NCBI GenBank assembly: GCA_022510615.1
Contig: JAFLTC010000022.1
Span: 1-32,554, forward strand
Direction: 5' to 3'
DNA from: Lachnospiraceae bacterium
GTDB taxonomy: Bacteria > Bacillota > Clostridia > Lachnospirales > Lachnospiraceae
Length of the DNA stretch: 32,554 nt
Below are positions 24,035-32,246 of this stretch, in pieces (positions within the stretch are counted from its first letter, which is position 1; every line of letters starts with the position of its first letter). The translations under genes and the position numbers were made by a program. The notes below the pieces were generated by a model. It had not been told where the DNA came from, did not search any database, and saw only the letters and a list, made by a program, of their open reading frames with translations.

Positions 24035-24310
24035 ATGAATAAGACTGAATTAGTAGCAGCAATGGCTGAGAAGGCAGCATTATCCAAAAAGGATGCAGAA
24101 GGCGCACTGAAAGCATTTATTGAGGTTGTGACAGATGAGTTAAAGAAAGGTGAAAAAGTGCAGTTAGTTGGTTTTGGTTCTTTCGAGGTTACTGAGAGAG
24201 CTGCAAGAGAAGGCATTAACCCTCTGACAAAGAAGCCAATGAGCATTCCTGCTTCTAAAGCTCCTAAATTCAAAGCCGGAAGAGGCTTAAAGGATGCTGT
24301 GAACGCATAA
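24035..24310 (+). CDS. hup: DNA-binding protein HU
   Basis: Abundant histone-like dimer that bends and compacts DNA. The 91-residue protein has the full HU sequence pattern: MNKTELVAAMAEKAALSKKDA at the N-terminus, the GFGSFEV core, and the arm region INPLTKKPMSIPASKAPKFKAG with Pro at the DNA-intercalating tip. AGGAGG at 24020-24025 lies 9 nt before the ATG. It has its own strong promoter and terminator, although the gene order into rqcP continues immediately, so partial read-through is likely. Confidence 0.97.
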   Translation: MNKTELVAAMAEKAALSKKDAEGALKAFIEVVTDELKKGEKVQLVGFGSFEVTERAAREGINPLTKKPMSIPASKAPKFKAGRGLKDAVNA

Positions 24311-24338
24311 TTTTGTTATCATTATTATGGATTTCAGA

Positions 24339-24373
24339 AGCACTCTGTTGCAGTGGCAACAGGGTGCTTTTTC
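24339..24373 (+). terminator. Intrinsic terminator after hup
   Basis: A 13-bp stem (24339-24351 with 24356-24368, one T-G pair) around the loop AGTG, followed by TTTTC. The ribosome binding site of the next gene (AGGAGG) begins only a few bases later, so the next gene depends on read-through. Confidence 0.9.
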
Positions 24374-24386
24374 TTAGGAGGATAAA

Positions 24387-24626
24387 ATGAGACTGGATAA
24401 ATATTTAAAGGTATCCCGGCTGATTAAACGCCGGACGGTGGCAAATGAGGCCTGTGACGCTGGACGTATCTTAGTCAATGATAAGGTGGCAAAGGCATCG
24501 CTGAATGTAAAACCCGGCGATGTAATCGAGATACAGTTTGGTAACAAAAACACAAAGGTAGAAGTAGTAAGTGTAGAGGAAACCTACAAAAAAGATGAGG
24601 CAAGGGAGTTGTACAAGTATTTGTAA
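24387..24626 (+). CDS. rqcP: S4-domain RNA-binding protein RqcP (YabO/Hsp15 family)
   Basis: Small S4-domain protein; in Bacillus RqcP (YabO) binds stalled 50S subunits and supports RqcH in adding C-terminal alanine tails to nascent chains. The 79-residue protein is a single S4 domain: MRLDKYLKVSRLIKRRTVANEACDAGRILVNDKVAKAS is the core. AGGAGG lies 5 nt before the ATG. The position between hup and yabP is the conserved Firmicutes order and is the main reason for choosing RqcP over a generic Hsp15-like protein. Confidence 0.92.
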   Translation: MRLDKYLKVSRLIKRRTVANEACDAGRILVNDKVAKASLNVKPGDVIEIQFGNKNTKVEVVSVEETYKKDEARELYKYL

Positions 24627-24685
24627 TGAAAGTAAATTCTGCTGCATATATTTATCCTAGAACCAGCTGAAAGGATGGAAAATAT

Positions 24686-24973
24686 ATGGTGCAGGAGCAG
24701 TCAAGGACCCAGACCGGACAGAAATTAGTCATGCAAAACCGCGAGAAGGTGGAATTAACCGGAGTTACGGAAGTTATTTCCTTTGACAATAAAGAAATTA
24801 TGCTGGAAACAAACCAGGGAGTGGCAAGATTTGCGGGAGAGAATCTGCATGTGAAGCGTTTGACGCTGGAACGCGGAGAAGTGGCGCTGGAGGGCAGGAT
24901 TAATGAAATCGCCTACCATGAATCCAATAAGGACAAAACGGCAGGAAGTGTTCTCAGCCGTCTCTTTCGCTGA
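24686..24973 (+). CDS. yabP: Sporulation protein YabP
   Basis: Required for spore formation in Bacillus, where yabP and yabQ are made in the mother cell under sigma-E; YabP family members are spore-coat or cortex associated. The 95-residue protein shows the family pattern NREKVELTGVTEVISFDNKE then LHVKRLTLERGEVALEGRI near the centre. AAAGGA lies upstream of the ATG. Its stop codon overlaps the yabQ start in TGATG, so the two genes are translationally coupled. No sigma-E promoter could be confidently assigned in the 59-nt gap before it. Confidence 0.93.
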   Translation: MVQEQSRTQTGQKLVMQNREKVELTGVTEVISFDNKEIMLETNQGVARFAGENLHVKRLTLERGEVALEGRINEIAYHESNKDKTAGSVLSRLFR

Positions 24974-25344
24974 TGGAAATGATTATCGGCCAGCTCCAGT
25001 ATTTTGGTGCCTCTTTTTTATGGGGTGCTGTTTTGATGTTCTTTTATGATTTTCTGGAGGTGTTCCGAAGGAAGGTAAAGCATGCAAAGGCCGTGCGCTG
25101 GTTGGAGGACTGGCTATTCTGGGCGGTGGCCGCCATACTTGTGTTTCAGATGATATTTGCGCTGAATAATGGAATTTTACGTAGTTTTTTTGTGGTATCC
25201 TTTGTGGTAGGGATGGTGGGATATAAAAAAATGGCAAAAGGCCACGTAATTGATGCAGTTTGTGCCATAATCACATGGATTTTTCGACCGTACGTTTGGA
25301 TTCTGAAAAAAATTAAAAAAAAGAATAAAAAAACCTTGAAATAA
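24973..25344 (+). CDS. yabQ: Sporulation membrane protein YabQ
   Basis: Membrane protein needed for spore cortex formation in Bacillus. The 123 residues contain about three or four hydrophobic segments (about 8-27, 46-62, 66-84, 94-110) and a highly basic C-terminal tail (KKIKKKNKKTLK). It shares one base with the yabP stop codon. The divIC promoter -35 begins at its last codons, so the end of yabQ and the next transcript overlap. Confidence 0.9.
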   Translation: MEMIIGQLQYFGASFLWGAVLMFFYDFLEVFRRKVKHAKAVRWLEDWLFWAVAAILVFQMIFALNNGILRSFFVVSFVVGMVGYKKMAKGHVIDAVCAIITWIFRPYVWILKKIKKKNKKTLK

Positions 25345-25364
25345 TGGACAAAACCCTATATAAT
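25336..25364 (+). promoter_or_regulatory. Sigma-A promoter for divIC over the yabQ stop codon
   Basis: TTGAAA at 25336-25341, a 17-nt spacer, and TATAAT at 25359-25364. The yabQ stop codon is immediately after the -35. This gives divIC vegetative expression separate from the sporulation genes before it. Confidence 0.82.
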
Positions 25365-25380
25365 GGCAATATACAGGTTA

Positions 25381-25407
25381 CTACAACGATAGAAAATACA
25401 GTTGTAG
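25381..25407 (+). other. Hairpin in the divIC leader
   Basis: A 7-bp perfect inverted repeat, CTACAAC (25381-25387) with GTTGTAG (25401-25407), lies between the divIC promoter and its ribosome binding site. No T-tract follows. Role unknown. Confidence 0.45.
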
Positions 25408-25430
25408 AATAATGTCGAGGGGATGAGTCC

Positions 25431-25730
25431 ATGAGAGCAAGAAGACGAAAAAAACGCCGGACCGGTTTATATTTGGTCATGCTTGTTGTCGGTATTTTTC
25501 TCAGCACGCTGGTGGTGCAGGGATATGGACTGAGAGCAAATTGCCAGAAGCTGGCAACAGAGCAGAATGAGTTAGAGGCAAAAAAGAAGGACCTGCAGAA
25601 AAAGCAGCAGGAGATAAAAGAAAAAGCAAGCTACATGAAAACAGATAAATACATAGAAGATGTTGCAAGAGAGAAGTTTGGTCTTGTATATGAGAATGAG
25701 ATTATTTTTAAAGCAGTAGATAGCGAATAA
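25431..25730 (+). CDS. divIC: Septum formation initiator DivIC (FtsB family)
   Basis: Bitopic division protein that joins FtsL and DivIB in the septal complex regulating cell-wall synthesis. The protein is 99 residues: a basic cytoplasmic N-terminus (RARRRKKRR), one membrane segment at about 12-31, and an external coiled coil at about 35-66 (AEQNELEAKKKDLQKKQQEI-like heptads), then the conserved YIEDVAREKFGLVYENEIIF motif. GAGGGGATGAG precedes the ATG. Position between yabQ and spoIIE is the conserved Bacillus order. Confidence 0.93.
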   Translation: MRARRRKKRRTGLYLVMLVVGIFLSTLVVQGYGLRANCQKLATEQNELEAKKKDLQKKQQEIKEKASYMKTDKYIEDVAREKFGLVYENEIIFKAVDSE

Positions 25731-25765
25731 GACGACAGTTACAATAATCAAAACGACTCCTTCCG

Positions 25766-25808
25766 ATAAAGCGGACGAACACGCGGAAAGCGTGAACGTC
25801 CGCTTTAT
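25766..25808 (+). other. Two-part hairpin with symmetric AA/AA internal loop after divIC
   Basis: An outer 12-bp perfect stem (25766-25777 with 25797-25808; core AAAGCGGACG) and an inner 5-bp stem CACGC/GCGTG are separated by AA on each side and capped by GGAAA. It may end the divIC transcript, but the bases after it (TGGCGTTTC) are a poor T-tract. Confidence 0.55.
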
Positions 25809-25823
25809 TGGCGTTTCATAAAA

Positions 25824-25890
25824 TTTGTCGAAAAGTTTTTTGGCTTCGGTCGTTGTTTTGACAAAAAATTCCTGTCCGGTTGTCTATACT
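25824..25890 (+). promoter_or_regulatory. Spo0A-dependent sigma-A promoter for spoIIE
   Basis: TTGACA at 25858-25863 and TATACT at 25885-25890 are separated by 21 nt, too far for ordinary sigma-A use but like the Spo0A-activated spoIIE and spoIIG promoters of Bacillus. A perfect Spo0A box TTTGTCGAA lies at 25824-25832. A second box, TTTGTCAAA on the minus strand (25865-25857), overlaps the -35. Together these indicate activation by phosphorylated Spo0A at entry into sporulation. Confidence 0.85.
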
Positions 25891-25922
25891 GTATCTCTAA
25901 CTTATGTTAGCAAGATGGCATA

Positions 25923-25946
25923 TAGCATAGCGGCGCCGTTATGCTA
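25923..25946 (+). other. Near-perfect 24-nt palindrome in the spoIIE leader
   Basis: Twelve bases pair with the next twelve (one G-T wobble); the ends are TAGCATA and TATGCTA and the centre is CGGCGCCG. It lies between the predicted transcription start and the GGGAGG ribosome binding site. As RNA it would form a strong hairpin; as DNA it could be an operator. Confidence 0.6.
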
Positions 25947-25965
25947 AGACGGGAGGCATAAGACA

Positions 25966-28272
25966 TTGAAGGATAGACGATTGATTTTGCTGGCAGGACT
26001 GGGATTTTTCTTTGGCAGGGTATGGCTGTTTGCCATCAATCCTTTTGGAATTGCTTTTTTTGCGGCAATGTGCGTTGGAAAAAATGGCAGAAAACTGACA
26101 GCATTTGCTGTTATGCTGGGAATGATGACCAGTGCATACGGTATCCGGTTGTTAAAATATATTATACTATTTTCTCTGATTTTATTAATGGATTCTATAC
26201 GGATAAAAATGAAAAAAGGGGAGCTGAATGCATTTTTTATCTCCCTTCTTTGTGGCGGGGTAAATCTGGTTTTGGGGGCAGTAAATAGTGTAATTTCCGT
26301 AAATTCGTGGGAAAGCCTTTGGCTGTGCGTACTGGAAAGCATAGCAATACTGGCACTGTCCGGTATTTATCAGAGTGGTGTCCACTTTCTTTTATATGAA
26401 GAGTGGGACAAGGTCTTTAAAAACGAAGAGCTAATCAGTATGCTGATATTAGCTGCCACCGCCCTGTACGGCGTTCCCCGGGCAGCAGAAAATCTGTTTT
26501 CGGTAGTGGCGACATTAGCTTATCTTTTAGTCCTCTTTATGGGATACCGGTATGGGGCCGCCACCGGTACTATTGCCGGGGCGGCAGGAGGCGTGCTTTC
26601 AGCCCTGTCCGGCAATGGCATGATTATGATAGGAATTTATTGCCTGTTAGGGGTCAGCGTAGGAATGTTTCGGAAAATCGGGCGGATTTTAAGCAGCATT
26701 GCTTTTTTTGTGACGGGCTGTGCTCTGGTATATGCAGCGGGGTATGAAATTGCGGGAATTGTGGAGCTGCGGGGTATGATATCTGCTGTTATTATTTTTC
26801 TTGCCCTGCCAAAGCGTGTAATCCATATGGTGGAAAGGGACGAGGGAAATGAAAAAGAAAATCCCTTTGCTAAAGAAGATATCCGGGTGCTTGCCAATGA
26901 AAAAATAGAGGACTTTTCCAACGCTTTCAGACGTCTGTCAAAAAGTTTTGAGGGAGGTGGCGAGAAAAGGGGAAACATATCATCTACAGATGTAGAAAAT
27001 ATCTTTGAAGAATTATCCGAAAAAATATGCGGGAAATGTATCAACTGTAATTTTTGCTGGGACAGGCATTATGAGGAGACAAACCTGAACATACATAATA
27101 TTTTATGGCAGGCAGGACGGGACGGAAGTGTATCGGTGGAAAAAATAAGTCCTGATTTTGGGAGGAGGTGTGTCCATCTGGCAGCCTATGTGGAGAAGGC
27201 AGAGGAAAAAATGGCAGTGGCAAAAATGAATCTTGGTTGGCGCAACCGTTTGGCGGAAAACAGAGAGGTTATGGCAAGACAGATGATGGAAGTGGCAGGG
27301 GCACTGAAATCTTTTACATTAGATTTGGGGGAATTTGGTGAGGTGCCTCCGGAATGTAAAAAAAAGCTGGCAGAGGAGCTAAAAAAGGAGGGTGTCCAAT
27401 TAAAAAAGCTGTGGGCAAAAAAACGCAAGGAGCGGCTGGAAGTAGTATTTACCGGTTGTTGCAAGGGAAATCAGTGTCTGACAAAGACGGATCTTTCCCG
27501 TGCCCTGACAGAGGCGGCAGGAGTTCCTATGTGTCCCTGCAGGGAGACAAGAAATGTCCTTTCTGCCGAGGAGGATACGATGTATTTTCGGGAGGATACC
27601 CGGTTTAAGGCGTTGACGGGACTTGCCAGAGTGGCAAAATCCGGAGAAAATGTCTCGGGAGATAACTACTCCTTTTTGGAACTTCAGACCGGGGAGCTGC
27701 TTATGGTGCTGGCAGACGGCATGGGAAGCGGGGAGCCGGCCTATCGTGACAGTGGAAATCTTATTGAGGCACTGGAGCATCTGATGGAGGCGGGCTTTGA
27801 AAAAAAATCGGCCCTGCGACTTTTAAACACACTTTTTGTAATGAATTATGAAGGCAAATCTTTTACGACATTGGATATGGTGTCAGTGGATCTGCACACA
27901 GGGAAGTGCGAGATTATGAAAAACGGGGCAGCGGCCACGTTTATCCGCCGTAAGGACCGGGTAGACACGGTGCTCTCGAGAGCTCTTCCGGTAGGGGTGG
28001 ATATGGAGGCAGAAAGTGATGTGGCAGCGACGGAAATTGAAGATGGGGATATGATTATTATGGTTTCTGACGGTGTCATTGACGGATTTTACGGAGGAAT
28101 GCCGGAGGCGGTGGAAAAAAAGGATTCACTGGAGGAATTGATTGAAAATCTTCCCTGCCAGAATCCCAATGACATGGCAAACCAGATTTTGATGAACGCA
28201 CTGGCAAGGAGTGCCAGAGAGGTGACGGATGATATGAGCGTTTTAGTGGCGGGAATCTGGAATAAAATTTGA
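25966..28272 (+). CDS. spoIIE: Stage II sporulation protein E, PP2C-type phosphatase
   Basis: Membrane phosphatase of the asymmetric septum that dephosphorylates SpoIIAA to release sigma-F in the forespore. The N-terminal part (about residues 5-290) has roughly ten membrane segments. A central region (about 300-530) includes the Cys cluster CGKCINCNFCW (Cys355, 358, 361, 364). The C-terminal PP2C domain (about 540-765) keeps the metal ligands Asp584 in LADGMGSGE and Asp702 in VSDGVIDGF. Length of 768 is somewhat shorter than the 827 of Bacillus. The TTG start follows GGGAGG at 25951-25956; no ATG or GTG upstream fits better. Expression should be Spo0A-dependent. Confidence 0.94.
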   Translation: MKDRRLILLAGLGFFFGRVWLFAINPFGIAFFAAMCVGKNGRKLTAFAVMLGMMTSAYGIRLLKYIILFSLILLMDSIRIKMKKGELNAFFISLLCGGVNLVLGAVNSVISVNSWESLWLCVLESIAILALSGIYQSGVHFLLYEEWDKVFKNEELISMLILAATALYGVPRAAENLFSVVATLAYLLVLFMGYRYGAATGTIAGAAGGVLSALSGNGMIMIGIYCLLGVSVGMFRKIGRILSSIAFFVTGCALVYAAGYEIAGIVELRGMISAVIIFLALPKRVIHMVERDEGNEKENPFAKEDIRVLANEKIEDFSNAFRRLSKSFEGGGEKRGNISSTDVENIFEELSEKICGKCINCNFCWDRHYEETNLNIHNILWQAGRDGSVSVEKISPDFGRRCVHLAAYVEKAEEKMAVAKMNLGWRNRLAENREVMARQMMEVAGALKSFTLDLGEFGEVPPECKKKLAEELKKEGVQLKKLWAKKRKERLEVVFTGCCKGNQCLTKTDLSRALTEAAGVPMCPCRETRNVLSAEEDTMYFREDTRFKALTGLARVAKSGENVSGDNYSFLELQTGELLMVLADGMGSGEPAYRDSGNLIEALEHLMEAGFEKKSALRLLNTLFVMNYEGKSFTTLDMVSVDLHTGKCEIMKNGAAATFIRRKDRVDTVLSRALPVGVDMEAESDVAATEIEDGDMIIMVSDGVIDGFYGGMPEAVEKKDSLEELIENLPCQNPNDMANQILMNALARSAREVTDDMSVLVAGIWNKI

Positions 28273-28297
28273 CGAATACAGGAAAAATCAGTAATAT
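28269..28297 (+). promoter_or_regulatory. Possible promoter for tilS-hpt-ftsH
   Basis: TTGACG at 28269-28274 overlaps the spoIIE stop codon. A -10 can be read as TAATAT (28292-28297, 17-nt spacer) or TATAAT (28295-28300, 20-nt spacer). Vegetative expression of the essential genes downstream of a sporulation gene would need such a promoter. Confidence 0.5.
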
Positions 28298-28369
28298 AAT
28301 AGATAGAACAAAATTTAGTTACACACCGGGAGAGATTTTTCCGGAACCAATGAGAAAGTGTGAAAAATA

Positions 28370-29767
28370 TTGAAAGAGCGGCTAATCGATTTTAATAACA
28401 GGCATCATTTATTTTCCAGAGGGGACAGTATTGTCATCGGCGTATCCGGCGGTGCAGATTCTGTCTGTTTGTTGCGGCTTTTATCGGAAATAAAGGAAGA
28501 GTATGAATTGTCTTTGTCAGTTCTCCACGTCCACCATGGGATACGGGGCGGTGAGGCGGACAGGGATGCGGCATTTGTAGAGAATATGGCAGGCTGTCTG
28601 GGGCTGCCTTTTTCGCTTGTCAAAAAGGATGTGCCGGAAGTGGCAGAAAGAATGGGACTGACCTTAGAGGAGGCAGGACGTAGGATTCGCTATGAGGCGT
28701 TTGAGGAGTACCTGAAAAAAACCGGAGGGAACCGAATTGCCCTTGCTCATCATCAGGATGATTTGGCAGAGACGGTTTTGTTTCACTTATTCCGGGGCAG
28801 TGGTCCGAGAGGACTGGCAGGAATTCCGGTAAAGAGAGGAGCTATTATCCGTCCGTTACTGTTTGCAGGCAGGGAGGAAATAGAAAGCTGGCTGAAAGAA
28901 AAAGGATACGATTATTGTGAAGATTCCACCAATGCAAGCAGGGAGTATACGAGAAATAAAATTCGTCACGAGCTGCTTCCCTTTGCGACAAGGGAAATAA
29001 ACAACCGGGCGGCAGAGCATATTGTCCGGGCGGCAGAGAAGCTTGCCGACTGGCAGCAATATGTAGAAAAAGAGGGGCAAAATGCCTATGAAAGGCTGGT
29101 GCGAAGAGATGGAGAGAAAATCTGCCTGAAAGTCATACCATTTCACGACACGAATTCGGTTTTGCAGGGAGAGGTACTGCGGCGGATTTTTGAAGAAATG
29201 ATTCCGGGAGCGAAGGATATCGGTGAGATACATTATGAAATGGTGCAGGGACTGGCAGAAAAAGAGTCCGGAAAAATCATTTCTCTGCCTCAGGGGATTT
29301 TTGCCGTGAGAAATTATGAGGAGATATACTTTTTCCGGGAAACAGAACCGAAAGAGGAGAAAGAAGTATATATTGAATGTGAGGTGCCCTCGCAGCATAT
29401 AGTAAACCGTAACGGGAATTATTATCATATTTCTATCCGGGTAGAGGAAAGAGAAAATTTACCTGTCGAAATTCCTCAAAAAGACTATACGAAATGGTTT
29501 GATTATGATAAGATAAACAGTAGTTTGTTACTCCGCAATCCAAGAGAGGGAGATTTTTTTGTGCTGGATAGCGAGGGTAGGACAAAAAAACTGAACCGGT
29601 ACTTTATTGACCGGAAGATTCCGGCCGGAGAGCGGGCAGAACAACTTGTGCTGGCTGACGGCGCCCACGTGCTCTGGGTAATACCGGATCGCATCAGTGC
29701 TGAGTACAAAATTACGAAACATACAAAACGAGTTTTGGTTGTGACCAAAGAAAGGATACCACGATGA
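28370..29767 (+). CDS. tilS: tRNA(Ile)-lysidine synthetase
   Basis: Essential enzyme that attaches lysine to C34 of tRNA-Ile(CAU), changing it from Met to Ile decoding. The ATP pyrophosphatase P-loop SGGADS is at residues 26-31; further family motifs are VHHGIRG-EADRDA and LAHHQDDLAETVLFHLFRGSG with the catalytic-domain pattern. The C-terminal half (about 215-465) carries the tRNA-binding domains. Length 465 residues is normal. The predicted TTG start has only a weak purine-rich site (GAGAAAG) upstream, so low translation or a different start is possible. The stop codon overlaps the hpt start in ATGA. Confidence 0.94.
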   Translation: MKERLIDFNNRHHLFSRGDSIVIGVSGGADSVCLLRLLSEIKEEYELSLSVLHVHHGIRGGEADRDAAFVENMAGCLGLPFSLVKKDVPEVAERMGLTLEEAGRRIRYEAFEEYLKKTGGNRIALAHHQDDLAETVLFHLFRGSGPRGLAGIPVKRGAIIRPLLFAGREEIESWLKEKGYDYCEDSTNASREYTRNKIRHELLPFATREINNRAAEHIVRAAEKLADWQQYVEKEGQNAYERLVRRDGEKICLKVIPFHDTNSVLQGEVLRRIFEEMIPGAKDIGEIHYEMVQGLAEKESGKIISLPQGIFAVRNYEEIYFFRETEPKEEKEVYIECEVPSQHIVNRNGNYYHISIRVEERENLPVEIPQKDYTKWFDYDKINSSLLLRNPREGDFFVLDSEGRTKKLNRYFIDRKIPAGERAEQLVLADGAHVLWVIPDRISAEYKITKHTKRVLVVTKERIPR

Positions 29768-30294
29768 AGGAAGAAGTCCGAGTATTAATCGATGAGGAAA
29801 AGGTAGCGAAACGGGTGAAGGAGCTGGCGGAACAGATTAACCGCGACTATGAAGGGAAAAAAATACATATGATTTGTATTCTGAAAGGAAGTGTATTTTT
29901 TACCTGTGAACTGGCAAAATATATTAAGGTACCGGTAAGCATGGATTTTATGAGTGTATCCAGCTATGGTGACGGACTGACCAGTTCCGGCTGTATTACG
30001 ATTAATCAGGATTTGACAATGAATATCGAGGGAAAAGAGGTTCTTCTCGTAGAAGATATTGTAGACAGCGGCAGGACGCTTTCCTATCTGGCACATATGT
30101 TGCAAAAAAGAAATCCGGCGAGTTTAAAAATCTGTACCCTGTTAGATAAACCGCAGTGCCGGGTAGCAGAGGTGGAATCTGCCTATACCGGATTTGAGAT
30201 CGAAGATTTGTTTGTGGTGGGCTTTGGACTTGACTATGCCCAGAGATACCGCAATTTGCCATATATTGGGGAACTTATAATAAAGGAGGATTAA
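29764..30294 (+). CDS. hpt: Hypoxanthine phosphoribosyltransferase
   Basis: Purine salvage enzyme that makes IMP or GMP from hypoxanthine or guanine and PRPP. The PRPP-binding loop is VEDIVDSGRT (about residues 96-105); the flexible-loop segment SSYGDGLTSSG and the C-terminal DYAQRYRNLPYIGEL are standard. Length 176 residues is normal. Translation is coupled to tilS by a 4-nt overlap, and ftsH follows after 6 nt. In Bacillus, HprT and TilS form a complex that raises ftsH expression; the same gene order here makes that plausible but unproven. Confidence 0.96.
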   Translation: MKEEVRVLIDEEKVAKRVKELAEQINRDYEGKKIHMICILKGSVFFTCELAKYIKVPVSMDFMSVSSYGDGLTSSGCITINQDLTMNIEGKEVLLVEDIVDSGRTLSYLAHMLQKRNPASLKICTLLDKPQCRVAEVESAYTGFEIEDLFVVGFGLDYAQRYRNLPYIGELIIKED

Positions 30295-30300
30295 CTTGAA

Positions 30301-32145
30301 ATGAAGGGTTTGAAAGGATATGGCTTTTTTTTCATTGTGGCGGCGGTTATTCTCGCTGCCGTTCTTTCCAATGGACTGTTTGCCGGATTTAACCGGGAAA
30401 ACTATTCCTATTCTCAGTTCAAAAAGGATATGACAGAAAAAAAGGTCAGTTCCGTAACCGTAAGACAGAATCCGGAAGTACCGACAGGTGAGATTATGGT
30501 AACGATGTCGGATAAAAAGACGAAAAGTTTTTATGCACCGGATGTCAATACCGTATTAACCTATCTGGATACGGCAAATTTTACCTCCGTAACAGTCATT
30601 GATGTGGAGAGAACGCCATGGTATCTGGAGCTATTACCATATGTGCTTGGATTTATTTTAATCTTTTTGTTATTTAGTATGATGACCAGCCAGACAGGTG
30701 GCGGTGGCGGCGGAAATGCCAAGATGATGAACTTTGGTAAGAGCCGTGCCAGAATGACGGCACCGGACGAAAAGGTAAAAACCTTTGAGGATGTGGCGGG
30801 ACTGGTAGAGGAAAAGGAGCAGCTGGAGGAAATTGTTGACTTTTTGTCAGCACCTCAGAAATATACTAAACTGGGTGCCAGAATTCCGAAAGGCGTGATT
30901 ATGGTTGGACCGCCGGGAACCGGTAAAACCCTGCTTGCCAAAGCAGTGGCCGGAGAAGCAGGCGTTCCGTTTTTCAGTATATCCGGTTCGGACTTTGTGG
31001 AGATGTTTGTCGGCGTCGGCGCCTCCCGTGTCCGTGATTTGTTTGCTGAGGCAAAGAAAAATTCTCCTTGTATCGTATTCATCGATGAAATTGATGCCGT
31101 GGCGAGACGACGGGGAAGCGGACTTGGCGGCGGACATGATGAAAGGGAGCAGACCCTGAACCAGATGTTGGTGGAAATGGACGGTTTTGGCATTAACGAG
31201 GGAATTATTGTCATGGCGGCCACGAACCGTGTGGATATTCTGGACCCGGCAATTTTGCGCCCGGGGCGATTTGACCGACGGATTCATGTGGGACTGCCGG
31301 ATGTTCACGGCAGAGAGGAAATCTTAAAAGTTCATGCGAAAAATAAACCACTGGCAGAGGATGTTAATCTGGAGGATATCGCCAGGACTACTGCGGGCTT
31401 TGCCGGTGCGGATTTGGAAAATCTTCTGAACGAATCTGCTATTTGCGCGGCAAGAGAAAACCGTGCCTATATTGTGGATGAGGATGTGAAAAAGTCCTTT
31501 ATCAAAGTAGGTATTGGCGCAGAGAAAAAGAGTAAGATTATTTCTGAAAAAGATAGAAAAATTACGGCATTTCACGAGGCAGGCCATGCCATTTTATTCC
31601 ATCTTCTGCCAGATGTAGGACCGGTCTATACCGTTTCCATTATTCCTACCGGTCACGGTGCGGGAGGATATACGATGCCACTGCCGGAAAAAGATGAAAT
31701 GTATCTGACAAAGAGTAAGATGTTGCAGAATATTACTGTTGCCCTGGGCGGACGGATTGCCGAGAAGCTTGCTTTTGATGACGTGACCACAGGAGCAGTG
31801 CAGGATATTAGACAGGCAACAGAAGCGGCAAGGGAAATGGTAACGAAATATGGATTTTCCGATGAACTTGGTATGATTAATTACAGTACGTCTGACGATG
31901 AAGTCTTTATCGGACGAGAGTTGGGACAAAAGAAAAATTTCAGTGAGGGTACAGCGGAAGTGATTGACAGGGAAGTAAAGAAAATTATTGATACCTGCCA
32001 CGAGAAAGCCACTAACTTGTTAAAAGAGAACATTGAAATTTTAAATAAGTTGTCGGAATTACTCATTGAAAAAGAAAGAATCGGGCAGGACGAATTTGAG
32101 GCATTGTTTGAACAAAATGCCCAGATAATTTCAGAAAATGAATAA
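30301..32145 (+). CDS. ftsH: ATP-dependent zinc metalloprotease FtsH
   Basis: Membrane-anchored AAA+ protease that removes damaged membrane and regulatory proteins as a hexamer. Two membrane segments lie at about 8-26 and 105-124, with a short external domain between. Walker A is GPPGTGKT (203-210), Walker B is [10 protein letters not shown], and the second region of homology ends RPGRFDRR. The zinc site is HEAGH (His425, Glu426, His429) with Asp502 as the third ligand. Length 614 residues is normal. AAGGAGG at 30284-30290 serves the ATG at 30301; a TTG at 30297 is out of frame. No clear terminator follows within about 180 nt. Confidence 0.97.
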   Translation: MKGLKGYGFFFIVAAVILAAVLSNGLFAGFNRENYSYSQFKKDMTEKKVSSVTVRQNPEVPTGEIMVTMSDKKTKSFYAPDVNTVLTYLDTANFTSVTVIDVERTPWYLELLPYVLGFILIFLLFSMMTSQTGGGGGGNAKMMNFGKSRARMTAPDEKVKTFEDVAGLVEEKEQLEEIVDFLSAPQKYTKLGARIPKGVIMVGPPGTGKTLLAKAVAGEAGVPFFSISGSDFVEMFVGVGASRVRDLFAEAKKNSPCIVFIDEIDAVARRRGSGLGGGHDEREQTLNQMLVEMDGFGINEGIIVMAATNRVDILDPAILRPGRFDRRIHVGLPDVHGREEILKVHAKNKPLAEDVNLEDIARTTAGFAGADLENLLNESAICAARENRAYIVDEDVKKSFIKVGIGAEKKSKIISEKDRKITAFHEAGHAILFHLLPDVGPVYTVSIIPTGHGAGGYTMPLPEKDEMYLTKSKMLQNITVALGGRIAEKLAFDDVTTGAVQDIRQATEAAREMVTKYGFSDELGMINYSTSDDEVFIGRELGQKKNFSEGTAEVIDREVKKIIDTCHEKATNLLKENIEILNKLSELLIEKERIGQDEFEALFEQNAQIISENE

Positions 32146-32246
32146 CAAATTGTGCAAAAGTTCATAAGGGAGAAAATTGTTGGGCAATTTACACAAAAGA
32201 GATTATGAAAAAAATCAAAGTTTGTGCACACTGTTTTTAGGGATGG

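Noticed and set aside
24645-24652. Sigma-E -10 element CATATATT before yabP
   Set aside because: No acceptable sigma-E -35 lies 13-15 nt upstream, so the motif match is too weak to list.
32174-32190. AAATTG/CAATTT stem as the ftsH terminator
   Set aside because: Six AT-rich base pairs followed by ACAC, with no T-tract.
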